DNA of 7,977 nucleotides, taken from Actinomycetota bacterium. Lineage in GTDB: Bacteria; Actinomycetota; Actinomycetes; Nanopelagicales; Nanopelagicaceae. Positions 1-7,295 of the stretch are shown piece after piece (position 1 is the stretch's first letter; the number at the start of each line of letters is the position of its first letter). A program made the translations under genes and the position numbers. Where the stretch lies: assembly GCA_947494085.1 (NCBI GenBank), contig CANLTP010000036.1, forward strand, positions 1 through 7,977, read 5' to 3'. The notes under the pieces were generated by a model that worked only from the letters and a program-made list of their open reading frames with translations, was not told where the DNA came from and did not search any database.

Positions 1-731
1 ATGATGTTCCAACATTTGTTGAAGATAGTGAAGGAAACTTCGTTCCAGGAGATTTGATTCCTTACCGCAGAGATCAACAAGAGAAGCGTCTTGCACAAGC
101 CGAACGCTCACTTAACTTGCTTGGAAAGATCAATCCATTGGCGCTTGAAGAGTATTCATCACTTGAAGAACGTCTGCGCTATTTAGCTGAGCAGCTAGAA
201 GATCTGAAGAAAACCAAGCGCGATCTTCTCGATATTATTAAAGAAGTTGATGACAAGGTTCAACAAATATTTAAAGAAGCCTACGATGACACTGCACGCG
301 AATTTGAATTGATTTTTGCTCGCCTCTTCCCAGGTGGCGATGGTCGATTAATTCTGACTAATCCAGAAGACCTGACAACTGCAGGTGTAGATGTCGAAGC
401 CCGTCCTCCTGGTAAACGCGTTAAGCGACTCTCACTTCTCTCCGGTGGTGAGCGTTCACTCGTAGCAGTCGCTCTACTTATCGCTATTTTCAAGGCACGT
501 CCAAGTCCATTCTATGTAATGGACGAAGTTGAAGCCGCACTTGATGATACAAATCTCGGTCGCTTGCTTGGAGTCTTTGAAGAACTTCGAGAAAAATCGC
601 AACTAATTGTTATTACTCACCAGAAGCGCACTATGGAAATTGCAGATTCTTTATATGGTGTAACTATGCGCGGCGATGGTGTTTCAGAGGTAATTTCGCA
701 ACGTATTCGGGAAACTGAAAGCGCTAACTAG
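1..731 (+). CDS. smc: Chromosome segregation ATPase SMC, C-terminal part (5' end outside window)
   Basis: SMC is the ATPase of the bacterial condensin complex, which works with ScpA/ScpB to organise and segregate the nucleoid. Only the last 242 codons are present; the frame is open from base 3 and no start is visible, so this is a 3' fragment. The first ~80 residues are charged and heptad-like, the end of the C-terminal coiled-coil arm. They lead into the C-terminal half of the ABC head: signature motif LSGGE (codons at 438-452), Walker B with catalytic acidic pair in [13 protein letters not shown], and an H-loop-like [13 protein letters not shown]. The order signature, Walker B, D-loop, H-loop is what an SMC head shows, and the spacing looks intact. 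A TTG at 54 could mimic a start but lies inside the continuous reading frame. It ends in TAG, 18 bases before ftsY, the usual neighbour in actinobacteria. RecN or another SMC-like ATPase is unlikely given the DEVEAALDD motif. Confidence 0.93.
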   Translation, partial: DVPTFVEDSEGNFVPGDLIPYRRDQQEKRLAQAERSLNLLGKINPLALEEYSSLEERLRYLAEQLEDLKKTKRDLLDIIKEVDDKVQQIFKEAYDDTAREFELIFARLFPGGDGRLILTNPEDLTTAGVDVEARPPGKRVKRLSLLSGGERSLVAVALLIAIFKARPSPFYVMDEVEAALDDTNLGRLLGVFEELREKSQLIVITHQKRTMEIADSLYGVTMRGDGVSEVISQRIRETESAN

Positions 732-741
732 TTCCACTAGT
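727..741 (+). repeat. Two ACTAGT palindromes spaced by TCC at the smc/ftsY junction
   Basis: ACTAGT occurs at 727-732 and again at 736-741, separated by TCC. Because each copy is its own reverse complement, the pair can form a 6-bp stem with a 3-base loop in RNA. The first copy includes the smc TAG stop codon. No T-run follows, so it is not an intrinsic terminator. Function unknown; it may be chance in A/T-rich sequence, since CTAG is not rare elsewhere in this window. Confidence 0.4.
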
Positions 742-749
742 GAAAAGTA

Positions 750-1586
750 ATGGCACTATTTAGCAAGCTTTTACAGAAAATTCGAGGCGGTTCCACATCA
801 AGTAGCGATTGGGCGGAAGTTGAAGAGGCGCTAATTGCTTCAGATCTTGGGGCAAAGAACGCGGCAGAAATAATTGAGATTGCAAAGAAATCTAAGGGTG
901 ATGAAATAGATTCTGCAATAACAAGTGCGCTTAATACTTGGTTAAGCAGTAGTGATCGCAAACTTCCAGTAAATAGTGGCCGACCAACAACTATTTTGAT
1001 TGTTGGTGTAAATGGCACCGGCAAAACAACATCTACCGCTAAATTAATTTCATATCTTAAAGCAAATAACAACTCAGTCTTAGTCGCTGCAGCAGATACT
1101 TTCCGAGCAGCGGCAGTAGAGCAGTTAGCAACTTGGGGGAGCCGCCTTGACGTAGAAGTTGTCACCGGACCACCAAATGGCGATCCAGCATCAGTTGCAT
1201 TTGAAGCAGCAACAAAAGCTAAAGCTACAAATATAGATTATTTAATAGTTGATACTGCAGGCCGCTTACATACGAAATCTGGTTTGATGGATGAACTAGG
1301 GAAAATTCAACGAGTTATCGAGAAAGTTTCGCCAGTTGATGAAGTTTTACTAGTTGTTGATGCAACAACAGGGCAGAACGGAATTGTTCAAGCAAAAATC
1401 TTTATGGAGAGCGTTGCAGTTACTGGATTAATTTTGACGAAGATGGATGGTTCGGCCAAGGGCGGAATAGCTCTGGCGATCGAACGTGAATGCGGCATCC
1501 CCATAAAATTTGTTGGAACCGGGGAGGGCGCCCAAGATTTGGAAGTCTTTGACCCAGAGCGCTATCTGAGCGGACTTTTTAGCTAG
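750..1586 (+). CDS. ftsY: Signal recognition particle receptor FtsY (short, NG-domain only)
   Basis: FtsY is the membrane-associated GTPase that docks SRP-bound ribosomes by forming a twinned GTPase heterodimer with Ffh. Visible motifs: G1 GVNGTGKT (residues 86-93), the DTFRAAA insertion-box motif (116-122), G3 DTAGR (168-172), G4 TKMD (230-233) and the closing loop GTGEG (256-260). The C-terminus ends in FDPERYLSGLFS, typical of FtsY; there is no methionine-rich M domain, which excludes Ffh. At 278 residues it is near the shortest for the family: it opens almost directly into the N domain, without the acidic A domain or N-terminal transmembrane helix seen in many actinobacteria. The ATG at 750 is the first start after an in-frame TGA at 741-743, so no longer form is possible without a sequencing error. 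The short N-terminal segment (LFSKLLQKI) could be the membrane-targeting helix (inference). Upstream there is only a weak purine stretch (GAAAAG, 742-747) close to the start. It sits 18 bases after smc. Confidence 0.96.
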   Translation: MALFSKLLQKIRGGSTSSSDWAEVEEALIASDLGAKNAAEIIEIAKKSKGDEIDSAITSALNTWLSSSDRKLPVNSGRPTTILIVGVNGTGKTTSTAKLISYLKANNNSVLVAAADTFRAAAVEQLATWGSRLDVEVVTGPPNGDPASVAFEAATKAKATNIDYLIVDTAGRLHTKSGLMDELGKIQRVIEKVSPVDEVLLVVDATTGQNGIVQAKIFMESVAVTGLILTKMDGSAKGGIALAIERECGIPIKFVGTGEGAQDLEVFDPERYLSGLFS

Positions 1587-1598
1587 CCCAGAGCAGAT

Positions 1599-1614
1599 GT
1601 AACCAATTCGTAAC
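1599..1614 (+). promoter_or_regulatory. Candidate GlnR-type operator upstream of amtB
   Basis: GTAAC at 1599-1603 and GTAAC at 1610-1614 are separated by exactly six bases (CAATTC). The published actinobacterial GlnR consensus is roughly GTnAC-n6-GaAAC; this pair differs from it at one position, and it also fits the AC-n9-AC form described for mycobacteria. Further related pentamers lie at 1641-1645 (GTAAT) and 1663-1667 (GTAAC), 22 bases apart. The location before amtB-glnK-glnD is where GlnR acts in Streptomyces and mycobacteria. The assignment is inference; glnR itself is not in the window. Confidence 0.45.
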
Positions 1615-1642
1615 ACAACTCGCAAAGCTTTCACCATTTCGT

Positions 1643-1648
1643 AATCTG
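1643..1648 (+). promoter_or_regulatory. Candidate -10 element for amtB
   Basis: TAATCT matches the actinobacterial -10 pattern TANNNT. If used, transcription would begin near 1655 and the GTAAC pair would be centred near -48, a usual activator position. A second TANNNT match, TACGGT at 1683-1688, is an alternative. Neither has a clear -35 hexamer, which is common for activated promoters. The gap 1587-1727 shows no ftsY terminator, so some read-through from ftsY is possible. Confidence 0.3.
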
Positions 1649-1713
1649 CCAGGGCATCTGATGTAACTCAGTTCAGCGACTCTACGGTCATCTCAAAGGC
1701 GAGGCTTACACGT

Positions 1714-1721
1714 GAAAGGGG
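1714..1721 (+). promoter_or_regulatory. Ribosome binding site of amtB
   Basis: GAAAGGGG lies six bases before the ATG at 1728. This supports that start and contrasts with glnD and ffh, which have no such sequence. Confidence 0.7.
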
Positions 1722-1727
1722 TTTGTA

Positions 1728-3337
<1,610 letters not shown>

Positions 3338-3360
3338 TAGATCTAGAAATAGATCTAGAA
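3338..3360 (+). repeat. Tandem palindromic repeat between glnK and glnD
   Basis: TAGATCTAGAA occurs perfectly at 3338-3348 and 3350-3360, a 12-base period. Each copy contains TAGATCTA, which is its own reverse complement. The two copies can therefore also pair with each other as an 8-bp stem closed by a GAAA loop (3346-3349), a GNRA-type tetraloop. No T-run follows, so it is not an intrinsic terminator. It lies just upstream of the glnD -10 candidate (3369-3374), covering about -43 to -21 relative to a start of transcription at 3381, so it may be a DNA operator or an RNA hairpin shaping the glnK/glnD transcript. Which one is undecided. Confidence 0.75.
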
Positions 3361-3368
3361 GCCATAAG

Positions 3369-3374
3369 TAGAGT
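3369..3374 (+). promoter_or_regulatory. Candidate -10 element for leaderless glnD transcript
   Basis: TAGAGT matches TANNNT and its last T is 7 bases before the GTG at 3381, the placement expected if transcription begins on the start codon. No Shine-Dalgarno is visible before glnD. The same geometry recurs before ffh. No convincing -35 is seen; the tandem palindrome occupies that region. Confidence 0.45.
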
Positions 3375-3380
3375 TACTCC

Positions 3381-5654
3381 GTGGGAACCCGTGAGCGTCG
3401 CGATCGATCGAATGAGATTGATAAGGCGCTCCGGGTTTCGTTTTTGAAATGCGCTAACGATCATTTAGCAAAACCCGAACTTGTTTCATTGACTGCGGTT
3501 GGGGGATATGGGCGGGGCGAACTCGCTCCAGCTTCAGATTTAGATTTATTGATTCTGCATAATGGCAGTGAAGCCCCTCAGATAATTTCAGATTTTGTTA
3601 ACGCCTTTCTATATCCGCTCTGGGATCAGGGTCTATCGATAGATCATGCAGTTCGCACACGCGGTGAAACCAGGGAAGTAGCTAATGAAGATATTCGAGT
3701 CGCTTTGGGCTTACTGGACTTACGCCACATCGCAGGCGATTCACAACTTTCAAATCAAGTTGCAACTGATGCCTTAGAAAATTGGCGGAAGAGTAAAGAA
3801 AAATTTCTCCCAAAATTACGTAAATCTATTCAGGATCGTGAAAACCGCTCTGGTGAATTAGCCTTTCTTTTAGAGCCAGATCTTAAAGAAGCTCGTGGTG
3901 GACTTCGAGATATCAATGCCCTTCGAGCAATTGAACTGTCGGGAGCGGTGCCGGTATCACTTACTCGCGTCGCAGAATCCGAAGCGTTAATTTCAAATGT
4001 AAGAGATGTTTTGCATGGTGATAACCCGAAAGCGCGAGATCAATTACTTTTAACCGAGCAAGATCGAGTTGCACTTACACTCGGGTTTGCCGATGCGGAT
4101 GCACTAATGCTTGAAGTTGCGAAGGCTGCGCGCGCTGTTGATTATTTGATGGATTCAACTTGGCACCGGATTGATTCAAGTGGTGGACAGAGTTGGTTTA
4201 ATCGCAGAAAAAATCAACGAATTGATCAGGGCTTAGTAATCCAGGATTCCGAAGTAACAATTGAAGCTGGTTATGACATTTCTAATGATTCAGCAATCGG
4301 TCTAAGAGCTGCTTCAACAGCCGCCCAACGCGGACTACCAATCTCAATTGATGCCTGCATTCTCTTATCGGAAAAATATAAAGCGCTGCCTAATCCGTGG
4401 CCGAAACCGGTTTTAAATGATTTGGTATCACTTATTGGTGCCGGCAAATCAATGATTCGAGTTTTTGAAGCGCTGGATCAAGACGGACTTATCGAAAAGT
4501 GGATTCCAGAATGGTCACATGTCAGATTCCTTCCACAACGAAATGTTTTGCATCGCCACACCGTTGATCGGCATATGTTGGAAACCGCAGTTCATGCTGC
4601 TGCGCTAACCAGAACCGTTACTAGACCAGATCTTCTCCTTGTATCTGCTTTATTTCATGACATTGGCAAGGGGTTTCCAGATAAGGATCATTCTGAATAT
4701 GGTGAATCATTGATTAAGCCACTTGCAAAACGAATGGGTTTTGATGAGAGAGATTGCGAGACCATCGCGCTACTTGTTCGCGAGCATTTATTGTTATCGG
4801 CAGTTGCAACTCGTCGAGATTTAGATGATCCAGCAACTATAAGTTTTGTAGTTGAAAGGATTAGAGATCCCGAATCTCTGCAACTACTTCATGCACTTAG
4901 CATTTCCGATGGTGAAGCTACCGGCAAGAGCGCCTGGAGCGATTGGAAGGCTGGTCTCGTATCAAATCTAGTAGCCAAGTGTTTGGCATCAATGGCAGGA
5001 ATTAAGCCGGTTTCCCAGCCAGATTTAATTCCAACTGGGTCAATTACAGAAGATATTTCCATAACAATTATTAGCAATGAAAACAACTCAGGAGCACTAG
5101 ATAACGTTGAGATTGAAATAATTGCAAAGGATCAGACCGGGCTGCTCTCTGCGGTTGCAGGTTTAATGACAATTTCTCGATTTAATGTTCGTTCAGCTAA
5201 GACTCGAACTACAAATGAAATAGCGATTATGCGTTGGATAGTGGAGTTAGATGCGAATGCGCAACTGCCATCTTCTGAGAAATTAACGGAGCAACTGAAG
5301 AAAGCTCTCACTGGCGAATTAGATCTCGGGCGAAAGATTGAAGAACGAATCGAGAATTATCGAAAGTATCCCGGCATTCCTACTCCGCCACCCGTCGTTT
5401 TTGCTGCAAATGATTTGGCAACTAATGCCACAATTATTGAGGTCCGAATGCACGACCGCCCTGGAATTTTATTTAATGTAACTCGAGCAATCTCTAGATT
5501 TGGTGTGGATATTAAGTCAGCGATTGTCTCAACTCTTGGAGCAGAAGCCTTCGACACCCTTTATGTGACGGATCTGGAAGGGCAACCACTCACCGGTGAA
5601 CGCGCACAATTATTGGCGACAAAAGTTGAGAATATTTTAGCCACGCACCTTTAA
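3381..5654 (+). CDS. glnD: Bifunctional PII nucleotidyltransferase/deadenylylating (uridylyl-removing) enzyme GlnD
   Basis: GlnD is the cytoplasmic glutamine sensor that adds UMP or, in studied actinobacteria, AMP to GlnK Tyr51 when glutamine is low and removes it when glutamine is high. Domains in order: a nucleotidyltransferase with GGYGRGE (41-47) and the metal-binding SDLD (52-55); a helical linker with LEPDLKEARGGLRD (164-177), typical of GlnD; an HD phosphohydrolase region with TVDRH (H397), FHDIGKG (H426, D427) and VREHLLLS (H469); then two ACT domains, about 574-645 and 684-757, the second starting with VRMHDRPGILFNVTRAI. Both catalytic motif sets look intact, so it should be bifunctional. 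At 757 residues it is shorter than the E. coli protein (about 890), mostly at the N-terminus. GTG 3381 is the first usable start after an in-frame TAG at 3369-3371. No Shine-Dalgarno is visible. Its partner glnK is immediately upstream. Confidence 0.95.
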   Translation: MGTRERRDRSNEIDKALRVSFLKCANDHLAKPELVSLTAVGGYGRGELAPASDLDLLILHNGSEAPQIISDFVNAFLYPLWDQGLSIDHAVRTRGETREVANEDIRVALGLLDLRHIAGDSQLSNQVATDALENWRKSKEKFLPKLRKSIQDRENRSGELAFLLEPDLKEARGGLRDINALRAIELSGAVPVSLTRVAESEALISNVRDVLHGDNPKARDQLLLTEQDRVALTLGFADADALMLEVAKAARAVDYLMDSTWHRIDSSGGQSWFNRRKNQRIDQGLVIQDSEVTIEAGYDISNDSAIGLRAASTAAQRGLPISIDACILLSEKYKALPNPWPKPVLNDLVSLIGAGKSMIRVFEALDQDGLIEKWIPEWSHVRFLPQRNVLHRHTVDRHMLETAVHAAALTRTVTRPDLLLVSALFHDIGKGFPDKDHSEYGESLIKPLAKRMGFDERDCETIALLVREHLLLSAVATRRDLDDPATISFVVERIRDPESLQLLHALSISDGEATGKSAWSDWKAGLVSNLVAKCLASMAGIKPVSQPDLIPTGSITEDISITIISNENNSGALDNVEIEIIAKDQTGLLSAVAGLMTISRFNVRSAKTRTTNEIAIMRWIVELDANAQLPSSEKLTEQLKKALTGELDLGRKIEERIENYRKYPGIPTPPPVVFAANDLATNATIIEVRMHDRPGILFNVTRAISRFGVDIKSAIVSTLGAEAFDTLYVTDLEGQPLTGERAQLLATKVENILATHL

Positions 5655-5658
5655 CTAG

Positions 5659-5664
5659 TAACCT
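5659..5664 (+). promoter_or_regulatory. Candidate -10 element for leaderless ffh transcript
   Basis: TAACCT matches TANNNT and ends 7 bases before the ffh ATG at 5671. The 16 bases between glnD and ffh contain no Shine-Dalgarno; instead they are pyrimidine-rich and include CCTCC, which is the anti-Shine-Dalgarno sequence itself. A leaderless transcript would explain both facts. No clear -35 hexamer is seen in the glnD 3' end. Confidence 0.45.
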
Positions 5665-5670
5665 CCACCC

Positions 5671-7113
5671 ATGTTCGAATCCTTATCCGCCAAGTTCCAA
5701 GGTGCATTCGCCTCCCTTCGCAGTAAGGGAAGGCTGAAAGCTAGCGATATCGATGAGATAACTTCAGAGATTCGAAGCGCGCTCCTTGATTCGGACGTAG
5801 CGATAAGCGTTGTTGACTTCTTTATTGATCAATTAAAGATCAGAACTAATGAAGTCTTAGAAGATTTAAATAAGTCTACGAATCCAGCAAACGCTGTATT
5901 TGAAATTGTTAACTCTCTTCTAGTCGAAATACTTGGTGGAAGCGCTCGAAGAATTCGATATGCGAAGAAACCTCCAACAGTTATTCTGCTTACAGGTTTA
6001 CAAGGTGCGGGTAAAACTTCTTTAGCTGGAAAGTTAGCAAATTATTTAAAGGCGCAGGGCAATACACCTTTGCTAGTTGCATCAGATTTACAGCGACCAA
6101 ATGCCGTAACCCAACTTCAAGTTGTTGGTCAAAGCATTGGAGTTCCAGTATTCGCACCAGAACCTGGAAATGGTGTTGGCGATCCGGTCAAGGTTGCTAA
6201 GGCTGGCCTGAAATTTGCCGAAGATAAATTACATAACATCGTAATTGTTGATACTGCAGGACGTCTTGGTCTCGATGCTGAACTTATGAAGCAAGCGAAA
6301 GAGATTAGAGATGCGGTTTCACCTGATGAAGTTCTCTACGTTGTTGATGCAATGGTGGGACAAGATGCAGTTCGCACGGCGCAAGCATTTCAAGATGGTG
6401 TTGGCTTCGATGCGATAGTTCTAACTAAATTAGATGGCGATGCTCGTGGTGGCGCAGCGCTTTCAATTACGCAAGTTACTGGCAAACCAATTATGTTCGC
6501 AGCTACCGGCGAGAGCGTTACCGATTTTGATTTATTCCACCCAGATCGAATGGCTTCTAGAATTCTTGGGCTCGGTGATATCCAAACTCTTGCCGAACAA
6601 GCTAAAGGCGCTTTCGATAGTGACACTGCAGCAAAGCTAGAGAATAAATTCGCTAGTGGCGAAGAGTTCACGCTAGATGATTTCTTAGCGCAGTTAGAAG
6701 CCATGAAAAAAATGGGTTCGATGACAAAATTATTGGGCATGATGCCAGGAGCGAATTCCGGTGCGATGAAGAAGCAGTTAGAACAATTTGATGAAGGTGA
6801 ACTGGTAAAAACCCAATCGATTGTGCAATCAATGACACCACTAGAACGAAACGATCCAAAAGTTTTAAATGGCTCAAGGCGGATGCGAATCGCAACTGGT
6901 TCTGGTCGCCAAGTTTCAGATGTGAACTCACTTGTAGAAAGATTTAGCCAAGCCCAGAAGGTCATGAAGCAGATGCGCACTGGTAAGGGTGGAATGCAGT
7001 TACCGCCCGGAATGCAGATGCCACCTGGCATGCCGAAACAGCCAGCCCCCAAAGTTGTAAATAAGAAGAAATCTCGCTCGGGAAATCCAGCAAAGCGGGC
7101 GATTGAGAGCTGA
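5671..7113 (+). CDS. ffh: Signal recognition particle protein Ffh (SRP54)
   Basis: Ffh is the GTPase and signal-sequence-binding subunit of the SRP; with SRP RNA it recognises hydrophobic segments on nascent chains and hands them to FtsY. The 480-residue product has the N domain (about 1-88, opening MFESLSAKFQGAFASLRSKG), the G domain with G1 GLQGAGKT (109-116), DLQRPNA (139-145), G3 DTAGR (194-198), G4 TKLD (252-255) and ATGES (278-282), then the M domain (about 330-440). The M domain contains the RNA-binding signature SMTPLERNDP followed by NGSRRMRIATGSG (387-412). The tail is rich in Met, Pro, Gly and Lys (two PPGM motifs at 445-453), usual for actinobacterial Ffh. The ATG at 5671 gives the canonical N-terminus although no ribosome binding site precedes it. 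It lies 16 bases after glnD and is probably transcribed both by read-through and from its own promoter. The SRP RNA gene is not in this window. Confidence 0.97.
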   Translation: MFESLSAKFQGAFASLRSKGRLKASDIDEITSEIRSALLDSDVAISVVDFFIDQLKIRTNEVLEDLNKSTNPANAVFEIVNSLLVEILGGSARRIRYAKKPPTVILLTGLQGAGKTSLAGKLANYLKAQGNTPLLVASDLQRPNAVTQLQVVGQSIGVPVFAPEPGNGVGDPVKVAKAGLKFAEDKLHNIVIVDTAGRLGLDAELMKQAKEIRDAVSPDEVLYVVDAMVGQDAVRTAQAFQDGVGFDAIVLTKLDGDARGGAALSITQVTGKPIMFAATGESVTDFDLFHPDRMASRILGLGDIQTLAEQAKGAFDSDTAAKLENKFASGEEFTLDDFLAQLEAMKKMGSMTKLLGMMPGANSGAMKKQLEQFDEGELVKTQSIVQSMTPLERNDPKVLNGSRRMRIATGSGRQVSDVNSLVERFSQAQKVMKQMRTGKGGMQLPPGMQMPPGMPKQPAPKVVNKKKSRSGNPAKRAIES

Positions 7114-7148
7114 GGGAGCTGAATTTGGGTAATGCGCGTGGGGCTGGC

Positions 7149-7184
7149 AAGATTGGGCACCTGCAAGGGGCCCTCTACCCCCAA
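7149..7184 (+). promoter_or_regulatory. Candidate alternative (antiterminator-like) RNA stem after ffh
   Basis: TTGGG (7153-7157) can pair with CCCAA (7180-7184). The adjacent AAGA (7149-7152) can pair with TCTT (7189-7192) across a bulge. Those last bases are also part of the 5' arm of the terminator hairpin at 7188-7210, so the two structures would be mutually exclusive. The enclosed segment holds GGGGCCC and CCCCC runs and could fold further. This is hand-drawn pairing only; no known riboswitch or ribosomal-protein leader was recognised. Confidence 0.25.
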
Positions 7185-7187
7185 GCG

Positions 7188-7216
7188 ATCTTCACCAATA
7201 GGCGGAAGATTTTTTT
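7188..7216 (+). terminator. Probable intrinsic terminator between ffh and rpsP
   Basis: ATCTTC (7188-7193) pairs perfectly with GAAGAT (7205-7210). Inside, CC (7195-7196) can pair with GG (7201-7202) around an AATA loop. The stem runs straight into a T-run (7210-7216). The stem is short and A/T-rich, so termination may be partial. It would end the ffh transcript and separate it from the rpsP operon. Confidence 0.55.
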
Positions 7217-7227
7217 CAAACAGGTTT

Positions 7228-7233
7228 TATTTT
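7228..7233 (+). promoter_or_regulatory. Weak candidate -10 element for rpsP
   Basis: TATTTT fits TANNNT and lies between the terminator and the rpsP ribosome binding site. If used, transcription would begin near 7240, inside the inverted repeat at 7231-7263. No good -35 is visible, and other A/T-rich hexamers downstream (around 7264 and 7275) compete, so this is tentative. Confidence 0.25.
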
Positions 7234-7263
7234 TCTGGTGACGCTCCCACTGTCACAAGAAAA
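7231..7263 (+). repeat. Large inverted repeat upstream of rpsP
   Basis: The arm TTTTCTGGTGAC (7231-7242) is complementary to GTCACAAGAAAA (7252-7263) at 11 of 12 positions; the exception is G7237 opposite A7257. The 9-base centre is GCTCCCACT. It ends 17 bases before the rpsP ribosome binding site and has no T-run after it, so it is not a simple terminator. It could be an operator overlapping the rpsP promoter, or a leader hairpin for S16 autoregulation. Confidence 0.75.
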
Positions 7264-7280
7264 TTAGCACCGCTTAAAAC

Positions 7281-7286
7281 AAGGAG
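7281..7286 (+). promoter_or_regulatory. Ribosome binding site of rpsP
   Basis: AAGGAG lies nine bases before the GTG at 7296 and decides for that non-ATG start, which also gives the canonical S16 N-terminus MAVKIRL. Confidence 0.8.
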
Positions 7287-7295
7287 AAAGCCTTC

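Noticed and set aside
54..731. Short complete gene starting at TTG 54
   Set aside because: The frame is open to the window edge and the product is clearly the C-terminal part of SMC, so the apparent start is internal.
3338..3360. Intrinsic terminator after glnK
   Set aside because: The hairpin stem is A/T-rich and is followed by GCCATAAG, not a T-run.
6390..7184. Long minus-strand open frame (264 codons) opposite ffh
   Set aside because: It lies almost entirely antisense to the well-conserved ffh M and G domains, starts at a TTG and has no recognisable domain; it is a shadow of the coding strand.
7114..7216. Possible SRP RNA or tRNA-like gene in the G/C-rich part of the ffh-rpsP gap
   Set aside because: The conserved SRP RNA apical loop (GGAAG/GAGCAGC-type) is absent and no tRNA T-arm consensus is present.
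7238..7256. CRP-type operator (GTGA...TCAC)
   Set aside because: The half-sites are too far apart for the TGTGA-n6-TCACA arrangement; the longer inverted repeat describes the sequence better.
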